Source: Strobilurus pachycystidiatus (Eukaryota > Basidiomycota > Agaricomycetes > Agaricales > Physalacriaceae). Taken from it: a stretch of 64,000 nt of DNA. The notes beneath the pieces were generated by a model. It had not been told where the DNA came from. It made no database searches and saw only the letters and a list, made by a program, of their open reading frames with translations. Positions 1 to 11,787 of this stretch are shown one piece after another. The DNA is taken from NCBI GenBank assembly GCA_019915135.1, contig JAHLMK010000016.1, positions 558,001 to 622,000 of the forward strand. Direction: 5' to 3'. The first letter of the stretch is position 1. Each line of letters opens with the position of its first letter. The translations under genes and the position numbers were made by a program.

Positions 1-1
1 T

Positions 2-2063
2 GAGGACAACTCATCCCCTCCACCTCCGAGTGCACCTCCACCCCAACAACCGTCCTACAACCTACACGCAATCCCAGTCGAGCCCTTCACCCACGCGCGT
101 ACCCGCATCACCCATAGTCAAGCAATGCGCACCCTCACACGCGACTGGTACGAGGACCCAACACACTACCACTCATCATCAAAGGCACGCATATCCCAGA
201 TGAGCGTCGAGAACACCTGGATACGCGACCCCACCGCGCCTGTCATCGATTTGGATTCCTTGCCCCCAGGAAAAACAACGGGGAACGGGATAGCGAATTG
301 GGGCGCATCGTTGGATTGGTTTTACCACTTCCGGCCAGATCCAACGGTGAATAAATGGGAAGTGGCGAGCAACAGCCGTTTGTTGAGGTGGGCGGATGAG
401 AACGGGGAGAAGTTTGAGGCGACTGCGAAGCGAGAGCCCGACCCATGGGAGGTGGTTCCGTGTGATATGGGCACTCTCATCAGAGGCGATGACGAAAGAC
501 CACCGGGGATCGCAGCGCTGTTCGAGATGAAGACGAAGGCATGTCGTTGAGTTGTCTGTCCAGGCATCCAAATCTGACCGTCAGCCTAAGAACCCATTTC
601 GCCACAAGTTCCAGCAACACCTCCCACTCCATCTCCTCCCCGAAACCCTCATCGTCCATGATCCCAGCAATGCGCTGCACGTCGACACAGCCGGCAGTGG
701 TAACCACACGAAAACCTCTGGACCGCGTCGTTACAAACTGCATCTGACAGACGAAGCCAAAGTGAAAGTGGCCGAGGAGCGCCAACAGGCAAGCCAGGCG
801 ACACCCGCGCCAACCGGGTTCAAGTTCGTGCTCGCCACGGAGGAGGTGACGAATCTGGACGCACAGAAGGTCCCTCGAGCGACTTTCGCCGTGTATCCTG
901 CCCCTCCAAAACCGCTCCTCTGCATCCCCGAAGCCCATCTCCACATTGCCGGCAGAGACAAGATGGGCGAGGGCAATCACTCGTCGGTGCACAAAGTCGA
1001 CTTGGAGCTCCCCCGGACGCTCATCCACAAGCCCCACGTGTGCCAGTTTTGCGCCTATGACGCCACACTGGAGGCGCTCGAAGAGCTGCTGCCGGAGGTT
1101 GAGGTAGACAGGACGCAGACTATATCAGACCAGATCAAACAGCTACTGGTAGAGCTGGTGAGGAAGGATGAGGAGGAGGGAGGAGATGGGACGCAAAGGG
1201 AGGGATACATCTGGCGGCAGAAGATACGGGGGAGCACAGAGCTTAGCCCGACAGATTTCCTGCTATCCATTTTGGAATTGACGACGGTTCCAGGGACGGG
1301 CAAGGCGCGACGCGACCTTCCTCTTCCACCAGACGAGACCACAAAGAAGTATGCAGGACCCGTACGCACGCTCCCCATCGACGTACCCTGGCTTCCGCTT
1401 GGTGAATATTGCGAGCACGAATTTTGGGCACTAGACGATGAGGGTCATGTAATCCCTCGTCCAAAAACGTTCAGAGTGCAGGTAGCTGCGAAGCTCTCTA
1501 AGAGAGGGGACGACCACCTCGCTCGTGAGGCACGGAACTACCAGAGTTTTCCAGAACATTTCTTCCAGCACTGGACTGGGTGGAACTTGGTACCGCCACT
1601 CAAAGAACCCGTGCCGGTCCGTGCCATGGTGCCCCAGTTCTACGGGTATTACGTCCCTGAAGACAACGAAGCCAAGGAGGACGAATATCTTAGTCCCATC
1701 TTGCTCATGGAGGATTGCGGTAAATCGGTCAAGATAAAGGACCTGACTGTCGATGAGAAGTGAGTGAATATCTCCAAATTCGACTGCGATAAACTGACCT
1801 GCGCTGTCAGATACGAATGCGCCTCCCTTCTTTTCCGTTTCCACCACGCAGGCTGGATTCATCATTCCTTCTGGGAGAGAAATGTCGTTATGGATCATGG
1901 TAACATCGACGACTGGCCGGTCGAGAAAAGTCGTTGGGACCGGCGATTCCGAATGATAGATTTTGGACGATCTTGCCGTATGGAGGAGGGGGGGGATTTC
2001 GAGAGGGAGAGAGCGCAGGAGGCACAGTTGGCAGCGCGCGAGTTTGGAATCAAGCTGAGATAA
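2..2063 (+). CDS. Fungal protein kinase-like protein, 5' end cut by window edge
   Basis: The reading frame is open to the left edge, so the start lies outside the window. A first coding block (to about 460-550) changes frame into a long block from about 552, which implies an intron roughly between 460 and 562 whose exact junction I cannot fix. A clear GT-AG intron (1760-1810) joins the last exon, restoring the frame across GAG-AAA-TAC. The C-terminus looks like the small-lobe to large-lobe part of a kinase fold: a hinge-like LLMEDCG, a catalytic-loop-like GWIHHSFWERNVV, then MIDFGR. The HRD aspartate position appears to be Ser (HHS), which resembles the Agaricomycete-expanded kinase-like family that often lacks it, so it may be a pseudokinase. 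The N-terminal part has no recognised domain. Family-level call is moderately sure; function is unknown. Confidence 0.75.
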
Positions 2064-3001
2064 GATTGTGTCGAATGGGCCCGGGAAGTGTTACAGACAA
2101 ATGGGAGGGGAGATAGAGAAGTTTCACGTCTCTTGAGGTGCGTTTCAGCTGGCGCACAGTATAAGATGGACTGTAATGTTACATTTGAAAAAGACTTGCC
2201 ATAAATACGAATGCGTTCGCCGAGAACGGTGATCAGACAGCGTCCCAAGAGATACTTCTCATAAGCCGGTATCGCTCATGGCTAACGCTAGAGGGTAAGA
2301 AAAGAATTTGGATGAAGGTCCCGCAGATACACACCGTGACCTGAATGTCCGCCCGCCCATCATCCCTTGACTCGGACGCCATCCACGCAATGTTGAGCAC
2401 CTCGGAGTGACAGAAAAGGGTTTTCACAACGCTTGTGGCCGCAGGATCGGACGATGTTCGGGTTGAGAAAGACCGTCGAGGTTGATTGCATGACGACCGT
2501 GAGAGTGAGAGAAAGCTGCAAGCCGTCCGGCGTTTGCCGCTACAATCTCTGGAACTTACCATCTGGTTTCGAGACTACCATCTGGAATAGATTCAATTAT
2601 ATCTCGTCTGCCACTACCTCTCAAATTGCAGACTGACGAGGAATCAATGTCCCCTGGTTGAAACTCTGCACACAGATCTGGTCCTGGGTGGTCTTGTGCG
2701 CTGCCAGCCTGGCTTGCTGGCGGCGGCGATGCCTTATTGTTGTACGTATCGCTGCTAGGTGTTTGTTTTAGCCCGGATATGCGCAAGGACAATAAGCGTT
2801 ATTGTTGGAACACATTGACGGTATAACCTGGTACGTCCCTTGTCGCCATGCTCTCCAATCGTTATTATGATCTATATACTGCAAGGAAGCAACCATACCG
2901 GCTTGTCTGTCTCCATCCAATCCTCATCTCGCCCGACGGTCGAGTCTTCATGTCTCATCCTCGCTCCACATCGCCAAAGCCTGTCGTACCACCTCCCACA
3001 T
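2064..3001. other. Intergenic; possible small minus-strand gene
   Basis: No recognised gene. On the minus strand, a 78-codon frame (2792-2556) followed by a 109-codon frame (to 2233) could be joined by a GT-AG intron starting near 2553. The product would be a short Ser-rich protein with no recognised motif. I give this little weight and do not call it a gene. Confidence 0.25.
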
Positions 3002-3962
3002 ATGACTACATATGCGACTAGAACCATAGTCGTCAATCCTTTGGTCACTGCCGAGGACAAGCTTCGTCGTCGGCCATTCGTGGTGAAAGGACAGCGACCC
3101 ATTCGCCTCCTTGATGCCAACGATGCGAGTGCTGTTCAGCTCGTCTTGGCTCTGGTGCATGACTGCTTCATTTTCCTGAATCAGGTCCACCTCGGCCAAA
3201 TTCCGGAAGATGCCTTCTCCCTTCGTCGCCGTCTTCTGTCGCTGTACATCGTCGAGAAGGATCTCGCTATCATGGAGTACGAACAAGCGCTTCGCGGCGA
3301 AGGCCTTCAGTACAGATATCGGGTCATCATAGATCTTATCGGACTACGGGGGCGTACGCTGTTTGCTGACGATCCTCGGCATGATGGACGTCGTGGATTG
3401 GATCAGCGACATGAACTTTCGACAATCATCGGCCGTGCTCTCATGGAGCCCGCCCAAGGTTTGAAGGACGAGCAGGCAATGATCGTCTTTCAATAATCTT
3501 CTTCGGCGCGTCCGTGACTGTATTGAGTCCGACCCTACTGCAGCGGACGATGCGTTGAAGCTATGCAATGATGTTCGGGCATTCTTCAAGCTAGCCGCTT
3601 GCATCCCATGCACTCGACAAGTGACAGAACTTACACCCGTACGCGAGTCCGAACTCGTCCTCGACATCTTCGTCACCCTGATTGTCATGTATGACTGTCG
3701 TCCATACGGCGCCGACAGCAGTACGCTTTATGTCTCACTCGGTAACGACCCACCGGACGGTCTCTATTCGACTTCTCGTCGGCTCACACGGCAGTTTCTG
3801 CTTGCTCGTGATGTGGTTTGTCACCTTTTACCGGGACCGTGCACGCTGCAGCCAGAGGGAGGATATGCGCAATACGTGAAGCCTTTACTTCAGTTTAAAG
3901 ACGAATGGCTCGTTCCTGGTAGGGGAGAACGTCCTGTTGTTACAAACCTCTGGTACATCTGA
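3002..3962 (+). pseudogene. Unknown protein interrupted by an apparent +1 frameshift
   Basis: A frame starting at ATG 3002 (MTTYATRTIV...) runs to a stop at 3494-3496. The next frame, open from 3483 to the stop at 3962, continues with similar composition (NNLLRRVRDCIESD...). No GT-AG intron fits the switch. Removing one base near 3490-3492 would make one protein of about 320 residues. The protein is charged and helical-looking with no motif I recognise. The break could be an assembly error, a genuine disabling mutation or an unusual intron. Supported as a real former or present gene by sustained coding composition on both sides; product unknown. Confidence 0.5.
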
Positions 3963-4350
3963 ATTCATATTTGTGCAGGTTACTGTAAACCAGACCGTTG
4001 GTGGGCGATAAGGCGAAAGTTGGCTGAGATAGAATCAGTATATGAGCCTGATATGAGCAACCCTTCAGGCTGGCACGGCCGTTCGAGATTGGCACAGCAC
4101 GCGGCTGCGTTGGTTGGTTGGCCAAAATCTATCTAATTTGGGTCTTGCCCGAAAACTATGTACCGGAAGATGAGATAGAGTAATTCGAGTGTAAGTAGGA
4201 TGAAGCGCCAAACCGCTTCGGATAACGATGAGTTCATGTAACGTTGGCTCCTTGAGCGTATCCTGCGGCATAGCTTTAACGATGGTTAGGTTTTCTTGAC
4301 AATAGAAACAGGTCAGAATCACTCACCTTCGATCATCCCACCACAATCTC
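3963..4350. other. Intergenic region between convergent genes
   Basis: Separates the 3' end of the frameshifted plus-strand gene from the 3' end of the minus-strand kinase. No coding frame or repeat I can support. Confidence 0.5.
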
Positions 4351-6068
4351 TCATGTGGAACTCATTTTTGTACTCTGTCGAGCTATTTTGGGTGACACTC
4401 CATCTCGAAAGACAGAAACCCTGGCGCGTTCTCGTTTGCGTGGAACGAAAGGTTCCATTGATGGCAAATCAATGTCATCGGATTGGATACGACCTTGAAG
4501 ACTTCCGTCATCCTCGTCCGAAGAGTAGTAGCTCGGACCGGTCTCTTCTCCGAGTCCAATTCGACTGCCCGGAAAGAAAGCCTCTCCCGATGTTGATTCA
4601 ATGTCTTTGGAGAGGGTACCACCTTGCAGATCTCCGTTATCATCGTCCGAAGAGTGGCTCGGATCGCACAAACGAGTGAGAGTCATCCTCACATCCCGTC
4701 CTGCCGGACGCGCTTCAGCTCGTCTGTCCATGAACCGCTTAACCGATTCCCAAAGTTTGTCAGATGGAAATTGTTCACGTGGGGGTCTCGCTAGTGACCT
4801 TTTGGCCACGAGAACCTCAGTCAGGACTGCGATATCTGTTTTGATATAATAGAATGGCGGGTGCCCCGTGAATATCTACCACTCATATAAGTATCAATCA
4901 GCCGTCACATGAGCCCGTACTCGCCTCGATAATCGTGCAACCAAAGGCGTAGATGTCTCTCGATGTACTGGTGCCTCTAGAAGCACCGGAACGGCTTGGG
5001 TCCAAAATCTCAGGCGCCATCCAACGAACGGAGCCCTTCATAGTTGAAGTGCTGACACCTCCACTCTGACTTTCCACAACACGACTAATTCCGAAGTCTG
5101 ACAGAGCGCAATGGAGGTCGTCCGTTACAAGCACATTTGCCTATCTCGGGGGTTGAATGAGAGCCACGCAAGGAGCGCGTCAACGCAACTTACGCAGCGA
5201 ATGTCCGCGTGTACGATTGGTGGTTTTAGTTGGTGGAGATACTCGATTCCTTGAGCAATTTCAAGGACCTACGTTATGTCAATGAGCGTGTCTGGCGCGT
5301 GCAAGAAGGGGACACTCACGGCAGAATACTTATTGTGTTCCGGATGCTTTTCAAGAAATGTTGCCAAATCTCCGTTCTCCATCCACGGCGAGATCAGGCA
5401 GAAGCTGGGAGCAAACAGATCCGGATTGACACCAAGAAAAGGCAAAACATTCGGATGTCGTAGGTTGACCCATGCCAGAGCCTCGCGATAATATCCCTTC
5501 GGGAAGGATGCATGAACTTAGGTAGGCAAAGAAGGCTGATCAAGACAAAACCAACCTTCAGTACCGCCTCCCTTGCGGAGTCGGTTGTGTACAGCCGCAA
5601 CACCTTCAAGCACACAGCCTTGTCGCCTAAGTGTCCCTTGTATATATCCTTGAGCGCATGTCAGTGATGCAAGCGCGCCTAGCATGAGACGAGCATACCG
5701 CAAACCCGCCACCAGCCACAGGCTTCGGTCCATCAGGCGTAACTTTGGGAAGAAAGAGCGAGCTGGGAAGCACTCCGTGTAATCGCCCTAACTTGCGAAT
5801 ACACCTACAGCACTTCGCACGATGGTCTTCGTTCGTCGGATCGCAGTCCAATTCCTGAATCAAGAAATTTAGGACGCAGGACCAGCAAAGCAAAAAATCG
5901 AGACACACGAACAGATTGCAGAATATCCATGACGGTGGCCGCTATTTCGCGCTGTACAGAGCCTATGGTCCGCCACGGACTCTCAGTCGCTATCAAGCGC
6001 ACGACAGCCTTTCTCAGGAGATTGGGATCGTCGTTTCTCGAGATATCTGACCATAGTATCGACTGCAT
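4351..6068 (-). CDS. Ser/Thr (TKL-type) protein kinase, basidiomycete family
   Basis: Seven exons are read on the minus strand from ATG 6068 (exons about 6068-5913, 5854-5699, 5648-~5560, ~5517-5324, ~5267-5193, ~5142-4925, 4875-4351). The kinase domain is complete to the eye: glycine-rich GGGFADIYKG, ATP lysine in AVCLKVLR, hinge SPWMENGDL, catalytic loop VHADIRCANVL (Asp and Asn present), DFG in LSDFGIS, activation segment ending MAPEIL, then RDIYAFGCTIIE. The join to IFTGHPPF needs a GC-AG intron (4924-4876). After the domain comes a Ser/Asp-rich tail built of two imperfect tandem copies of a ~33-residue unit. N-terminal ~90 residues are helical and unassigned. Predicted to phosphorylate Ser/Thr; substrate unknown. 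Start and tail end are less sure than the core. Confidence 0.85.
4445..4678 (-). repeat. Imperfect tandem duplication in the kinase tail
   Basis: Two adjacent copies of about 100-120 bp encode related Ser/Asp-rich peptides: SHSSDDDNGDLQGG... and SYYSSDEDDGSLQGR..., each followed by an acidic stretch (KDIES or DDIDL) and an F-P/G-R/K motif. The similarity is visible at both DNA and protein level. It lies after the catalytic domain of the kinase gene. Confidence 0.7.
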
Positions 6069-6389
6069 ACTGTTCGAGTGATGACTAGGAGGTACATAAA
6101 CCTACATGTATGTCCCGTCACTCTCTCGTGGCCGTGGGAGAGAGGCCTGAGGCTGCCAACACCGCTCGTCTCCGACTCAGAATCAGATCAGAATCTCGCG
6201 CGATGTGATCCATACGCTCGCCTGTGCAAAGGTCCCGGGATTACACTAGTCAATAGGTATCCGTACATTATCTTCATTAGAATTTATATCATAGTAACCT
6301 ACATCCCGCAAGAAATGATCTACAACAGAGTCCCAACGTGATAACGTGTGTATGCATCGAAACCTGCCTCCGAGTCTGGGCACTCACTC
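6069..6389. other. Intergenic, AT-rich
   Basis: Lies between the 5' end of the kinase and the 3' end of the YTH gene, both on the minus strand. No coding signal; the 6250-6330 stretch is AT-rich. Confidence 0.5.
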
Positions 6390-8575
6390 CTACCCGCCCC
6401 GCGCCATCGCCATCCACCCACTAACCAGCCTCTCCCCAACCTCCGGCTCCACCTCCGTCCCATCCCTCGACACCTTCAGCTCCTTCCCCTTATTCCACTC
6501 ATTCCGCAGATGCTTCGCAGCACGGAACGACACCCTCTCCGTCGATATCCACGAGATGCGGAACGGGCGTGACTGGTCGGGGTCATCAGGAAGGGTGCGA
6601 AGCGCTGCCCTCTGCGGCGCAAGTTCGTCCAGCTTGAAGTCCGGACTACGAGTCTGGAGACGCGGCCGAGCGTCGAGGCTCATCTGCATTGGAGGTGCAA
6701 CGGGCGTGAACCTCTGATACGCCTGGGCCAGCTCGGCTGGCGCCGTCTGGATGGACGTTGCCTGCCCGGGCGATATGGGCATGGGCGACTCTTCGACCAC
6801 TCGGTCCGGAAAATACGTTTGTGGTTCATCGCGGGTTATTGGACTCGCCATCCTGTGGCATGATTAGTGATTAGTGAGGTGCACGATGTATGCAGGAGCG
6901 AGCATACTTCGCAAGCCCGTAAAACTCTCCGCTCTTGTTCACACTGAAGATCAGATATACGCCGTCCTTGCTGCTCTTGAATGCCCGGTCCAGTACATCT
7001 TCATTGTGTTGCTGGGTAGCCCATGATCCGCTTTCCGCACTGTGATCTAGGTCTTCCTATAAAAGAGCAGGCAGTTTCAATTACGGGGGAATTCAAAGAC
7101 AATGAAAACACGCACCTGTGTCAACGACTTTAGGATGAAGTATCTCTTCGGAAAGTATTTGCGCATCATCGCCGCATCGTCCGACGAGAACAGCGAATCC
7201 TCGACGCCAAGTGCTTCCGCGTCGCCCGAACTCCTTGGATACCTCTTCTCCACCCAGAGCTTGTGCATGCCCACACCTCTTTGTCCTCCCACGCCCGCCA
7301 TCATATCATCCTCCTTCCGCCGTATCCGACAAACCAACCCCTCTTTGTTCCGCTGCGACGCGCCTGCGACCCGAAACGACACACCATTGAACATCTTGAT
7401 GGCCCGGTGCAAAGCACCTTTCGAGTCGTAGTTGATGAATGCACACGACGACCGCGCGATGAGGAATACGGATACGATGCCCATGCCAGGAGAAGATGAC
7501 GAGGGCAGTGAAGAGCCGGATGGAGAGGAGAAAGAAGAGGATGCGGGATTGGCATTGGGAGTAGGGATGGGAGCGGTGTTGAAAAAGCACCAAGCTTCGT
7601 CCTGGATCGCATCGCAAGGTATGTTGCCCACCCACATCACCCAGTCTGAGCGTCCCGACGATACCTTGGGCACGGGAATTATTGCCGTTTTCTCTCGCGC
7701 GTAAACGGGCGGCAACTCGGGCGGCGGAGTGGGTAGAACGGGCTGCTGCATCGGAGGCTGCTGCGACGGCGGGGACTGGACATAGTCCACATTCGAGGGT
7801 CCCTCGTAGCGCGTCGGTGGTGGTAGGTACCACCACGTTCCCTGCTCTGCTGTGTCGGCGTATGACTGAGAGTCGCTGACGCTGTGATTGAAGGAAGGTG
7901 GAGGGGGGTACTGATAATGTATGTTGGGAGCGTATTGCTGCTGAGTCGATTGCTGCTGAACAGCCGACAGATATGTCATCTCGTGGGCGTAGTGGTGACC
8001 TGGAGACGCTGAATAGGTGCCTCTTGGTGTACTGGACGAATGGCGTTGGTTGGAATCTAGACCCTGCGCGTAGAGCGGATAAGGGGGATGTGGAGAAGGA
8101 TGATCGTGGGGAATGCCATACATGGGCGAATGATACGCATACGGGGAGCGTGGTGACACTGCGAATGGACCGACAAGTGAAGGTTGCCGAGGATAACGAG
8201 CTACATTGGGTGGAGGCGGTGGCGCAGCAGGAACCTCTTCGCGACCGCCATGGTGCTGTTGGAACTGATGTTGTTTGGCTGCGTAGCCATTGTCTTCTTC
8301 TGCCAGCCGCGAGAGGTTGGCATGTGAGCCTGAAAGATGGGCATCAGCACGAGATATGTCGCGAAAAGGTGATGGACGTTGAAAGCAGAAAAGTAAAGGC
8401 GCCCAATCCGGATATCAGTGACATCATCTCACTTACCCTCTCTTTGGATTTCTGAGGCGCCGCTGGGAGACCTGGCGTCGCTGGCGTATCGATGCCCGCG
8501 CATCAATGCACCTTGTCGTGCGGCATCGACGGGAAAGGGGGTCCCAGTATGCGGTTCGTGCGACGCTTGGACCAT
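6390..8575 (-). CDS. YTH-domain RNA-binding protein with an RRM-like region
   Basis: Four exons (8575-8437, 8329-7116, 7056-6908, 6852-6390) give about 654 residues with consistent phases. The first ~190 residues are Pro/Gln/Ser/Tyr-rich low complexity. Next comes an RRM-like segment (DWVMWVGNIP as RNP2-like, SSCAFINYDS as RNP1-like) interrupted by a Ser/Pro-rich insert. The C-terminus is a YTH domain: it opens with KRYFILKSLTQ, followed after the intron by EDLDHSAESGSWATQ (first cage Trp present), then YLIFSVNKSGEFYGLAKMASP, and closes with ISWISTERVSF and KELKVSRDGTEVEP. YTH domains bind N6-methyladenosine in RNA; with the RRM this suggests an mRNA-fate regulator such as the fungal Mmi1/Pho92 type. 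The methyl-A role is inferred from the family. Confidence 0.9.
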
Positions 8576-10313
8576 GGACTGAACTTCAAACTAGGCAAAT
8601 CGGTACGCAGCATCAAGTCTTCGGAAATTTCAACGCACCAGGTTCAAAGAAACAGCAGTAAGATAAATCGGCTACGTAGACGCAAGTGGGTGAACGTTCT
8701 GTGAACGCTCAAGTACGGGCGTGTTCCCCAAGACTAAGTACTTTTGCCTACTCCATGACATCACTGATCGCATAGGAACTTTTTTGACTTTCGCCCCTTC
8801 GTCACTTAGCCACTTCTCCGCGTCGTCCGTTCCCTTGGAGTTCCAGTCCCAAGGCGTCGATGCGCTCAATCTGTTGACCCTTCAGAAACCAGTCGGGTGC
8901 CCAGGTACGATACTAACAAAAAATCCCACACTAGTACCAACGCGTCACCTTATTAGGCCTCCTGGACGCGATGAATGAGTGAGGCCGTGTCTCAGAGTGT
9001 CTCCGTGATATCTGCGTGCTTTGTGTATTGTCCCGGTCATATCAGTCATCTCTGGACCTTCGAGGACCTGTCTCGACCAGTCCAGGTCCACAGACGAGCT
9101 CTAGCCCAATGTGTTGAGGCATAGATCTAGAGGGGGCGCATCCACGCCTACATCGTGCCTTTCTCGACAGCGAACTTCAAAGAAAGAGAGGCATATAAAT
9201 TACGCCACACAGGTTTAGTATACAACTTTTTTACAAAATCATGCAGAAGGCGTATGTAAGATTTGATACACATACTAAAGAACAACATAACAGAGCTCAT
9301 CGAAAACATTCATGCACAGCAAGGGCCTAAGAGTTTGAGTGGTACGTACCGATGAAAGGAAAAGAAAGCTGCCACAGACTTCACACAACAGAGACACCCC
9401 GAGCACCCCGGCTAACGTTCATCCCAGCGCGCTTCATCGCACGCAACGCAACAAAGGCTTGCGCATACCAACGGCAAGCCGTCCGCGAGAGTACTACGGA
9501 AGGGGGAAAAAAACTGCCACCGACTTCACACAACAAATGCGTTCGCAGTCGTGGAGTCCGTAAGAAAGGCTGTCAATTTCGACCCAGGGCCACAGGCGGG
9601 CAATGGACGCGTCAGTTAGGGGAAAACAGGCTGTCGGTGGATCGTTGTTCCGCAAAAGCGCCAGAATGGTCGTCGGCAGAGTGTCTAGGGCATGGCGTAA
9701 GTACAGGGCTATTCGGAGCGGGACATCCTCAATGCCCTCAATTGTCATCCTACCTACTCACGAGGAATCGCAGTAATAGATCTGTAAGGGTACTTCGTCC
9801 AACGTCTTAGTTATTCATCCCTCAACAGCTATGATTTCTCGACTGATATACTCTGGAAGAGCAAGTTGTGCACCGACGTCGATGCGTCTCTTCATCCGGA
9901 CGAAGAAATCATCGCTTCCTCCAAGACGTCCTTTGCAGCCACCATGCGCAGTGGGAAGCACTCTCTGTCCTAAACATCAGCATATACATCCTGTTGCCCT
10001 ACCTACCACTTCACGTTTAATTGGAATAAGACGAAAGAAGCTGTCCGTGTGTGAACGTTGTGAACACCGGTATCTGTTGAGATAAGTACATGATTGACGT
10101 TGCAGAACGTGAGATTGATTGAAAAGTGACGTGGGTGACAAAGACAACTGGCAGGCAGAATCTGCCTTATGCCCAATCACTCCCACAAGCGCGGCGAATC
10201 ATAATGGCATTACAAGACAGCGTTCGTACACGATATATACACGGGTTCTACCGTAGCAATGAAAGAGCAAGGAAAAGAGTATGCAAATGAATTTTTGGGC
10301 GCACTGCGTGGAC
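8576..10313. other. Long intergenic region, weak coding hints only
   Basis: Several open frames overlap here but none joins into a recognisable protein. A minus-strand frame at 9748-9494 (starting MTIEGIEDVPLRIAL) has protein-like composition and could be one exon of an unknown gene. A near-identical 18-20 base stretch (GCCACnGACTTCACACAACA) occurs twice, near 9369 and 9516. Confidence 0.3.
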
Positions 10314-11787
10314 TTAGATGAGGTCGGCGACGTTGAGAGGCATCTCGTCGATTTGTGTGTTGTAGAATTCTGAGCAAAGGAAGAATGGAAATCAGAAAAA
10401 AAGAAAGATAGCGAGAGGAGAGAAAGACGTACGTTCGATATCGCGCAACATCCGGACGTCGTCGGTGGTGACAAAGTTGATGGCAACACCCTTCCTTCCG
10501 AAACGACCGCCACGACCGATACGGTGGATGTAGTTCTCCCTGTTAGTGGGAAGGTCGTAGTTGATGACGAGCGAGACCTGCTGGACGTCGATGCCGCGGG
10601 CGAGGAGATCGGTGGTGATGAGGACGCGGGAGGAGCCGGAGCGGAACTCTTTCATGAGGACCTCGCGCTGCTTCTGCTCCATGTCGCCGTGCATGGCGGA
10701 GACGGTGAACTCGCGCGAGTGCATCTTCTCGGTGAGCCAGTCGACCTTGCGGCGGGTGTTGCAGAAGATGACGGCCTGGGTGATGGTCACGGTCTCATAC
10801 AGATCGCAGAGGGTGTCGAGCTTCCACTCTTCTTTTTCGACGGCAATGTAGAATTGCTTGATACCTAGGGAAATTAAGTAAGACTGTTAACTGGTCGGTG
10901 AGAGATAATTACCCTCAAGAGTAAGCTCGTCACGCTTGACAAGGATACGGACTGGGTCGCGCATGAACTTTTTGGTCACCTCGAGGACGTCGGCGGGCAT
11001 GGTGGCAGAAAGGAGGACGACCTGGGTGTCCTGGGGGAGGAGTTGGAAGACCTCGTAGATCTGGTCTTTGAAACCGCGCGACAGCATCTCGTCGGCCTCG
11101 TCAAGGCAGAAAATCTTGATGGTGTCGGTGCGGAGGGCACGGCGGTTGATCATGTCGAAGACGCGGCCGGGGGTACCGACGACGACGTGGACGCCCTCCT
11201 GCAGCTTAGCCATGTCCTCGCGGACGTTGGTGCCGCCGACGCAGGCGTGGCACTCGATGTTCATGTAGTCGCCGAGCGCAATGACGACCTTCTGGATCTG
11301 CTGCGCCAGCTCGCGGGTCGGTGCGAGGATGAGCGCCTGCGTGCCCTTGATGCTCATGTCGAGCTGCTGCAGGATCGAGATGGAGAACGTCGCCGTCTTG
11401 CCGGTGCCGGACTGGGCCTGCGCAATAACGTCGTGCCCTTTGACGACGGGCACGATGGCACGCTGCTGGATGGTGGACGGCCGCTCAAAACTGGGGGCGG
11501 CGATGAGGACGGGGGCAGCGGATGCAGCAGATTTCTGCTCACCCGTATGCGTAGACACCCCTCAACAGCTCGGGCTTGAGCTCCATGTTATCGAAGCTAT
11601 CGCAGGCACATCAGCGCCGCATCCAGGGCGGGCGGCGGGAACCCGACTCACTTGTCGACGACCTGGTCCCAGTTAGACTCGATCTCGGTCTCGGCGACAT
11701 CCTGGAGCGTATCTTCACTGCATCGTCGTCGTCGTCGTTAGCTGTACAGCCTCGGCGGCGGGACGGGCGGGATACGCACGCTGACAT
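10314..11787 (-). CDS. TIF1: ATP-dependent RNA helicase eIF4A
   Basis: Six exons (11787-11780, 11717-11652, 11596-11543, 11490-10913, 10864-10433, 10369-10314) give 397 residues, the usual eIF4A length, with all phases consistent. Motifs appear in order: the Q-motif region ending in [15 protein letters not shown], Ia PTRELAQQ, Ib [54 protein letters not shown], and the eIF4A-type C-terminus PLNVADLI. It unwinds 5' UTR structure as part of the cap-binding eIF4F complex in the cytoplasm. The first coding exon is only 8 nt (ATG TCA GC). The call is firm because DEAD proteins outside the eIF4A group do not share this length and C-terminus. Confidence 0.97.

Noticed and set aside
11043..11579. Long plus-strand frames (178 aa at 11043-11579, others at 10524-10868) opposite eIF4A
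   Set aside because: Mirror images of the GC-rich eIF4A coding exons; no own motif or start context.
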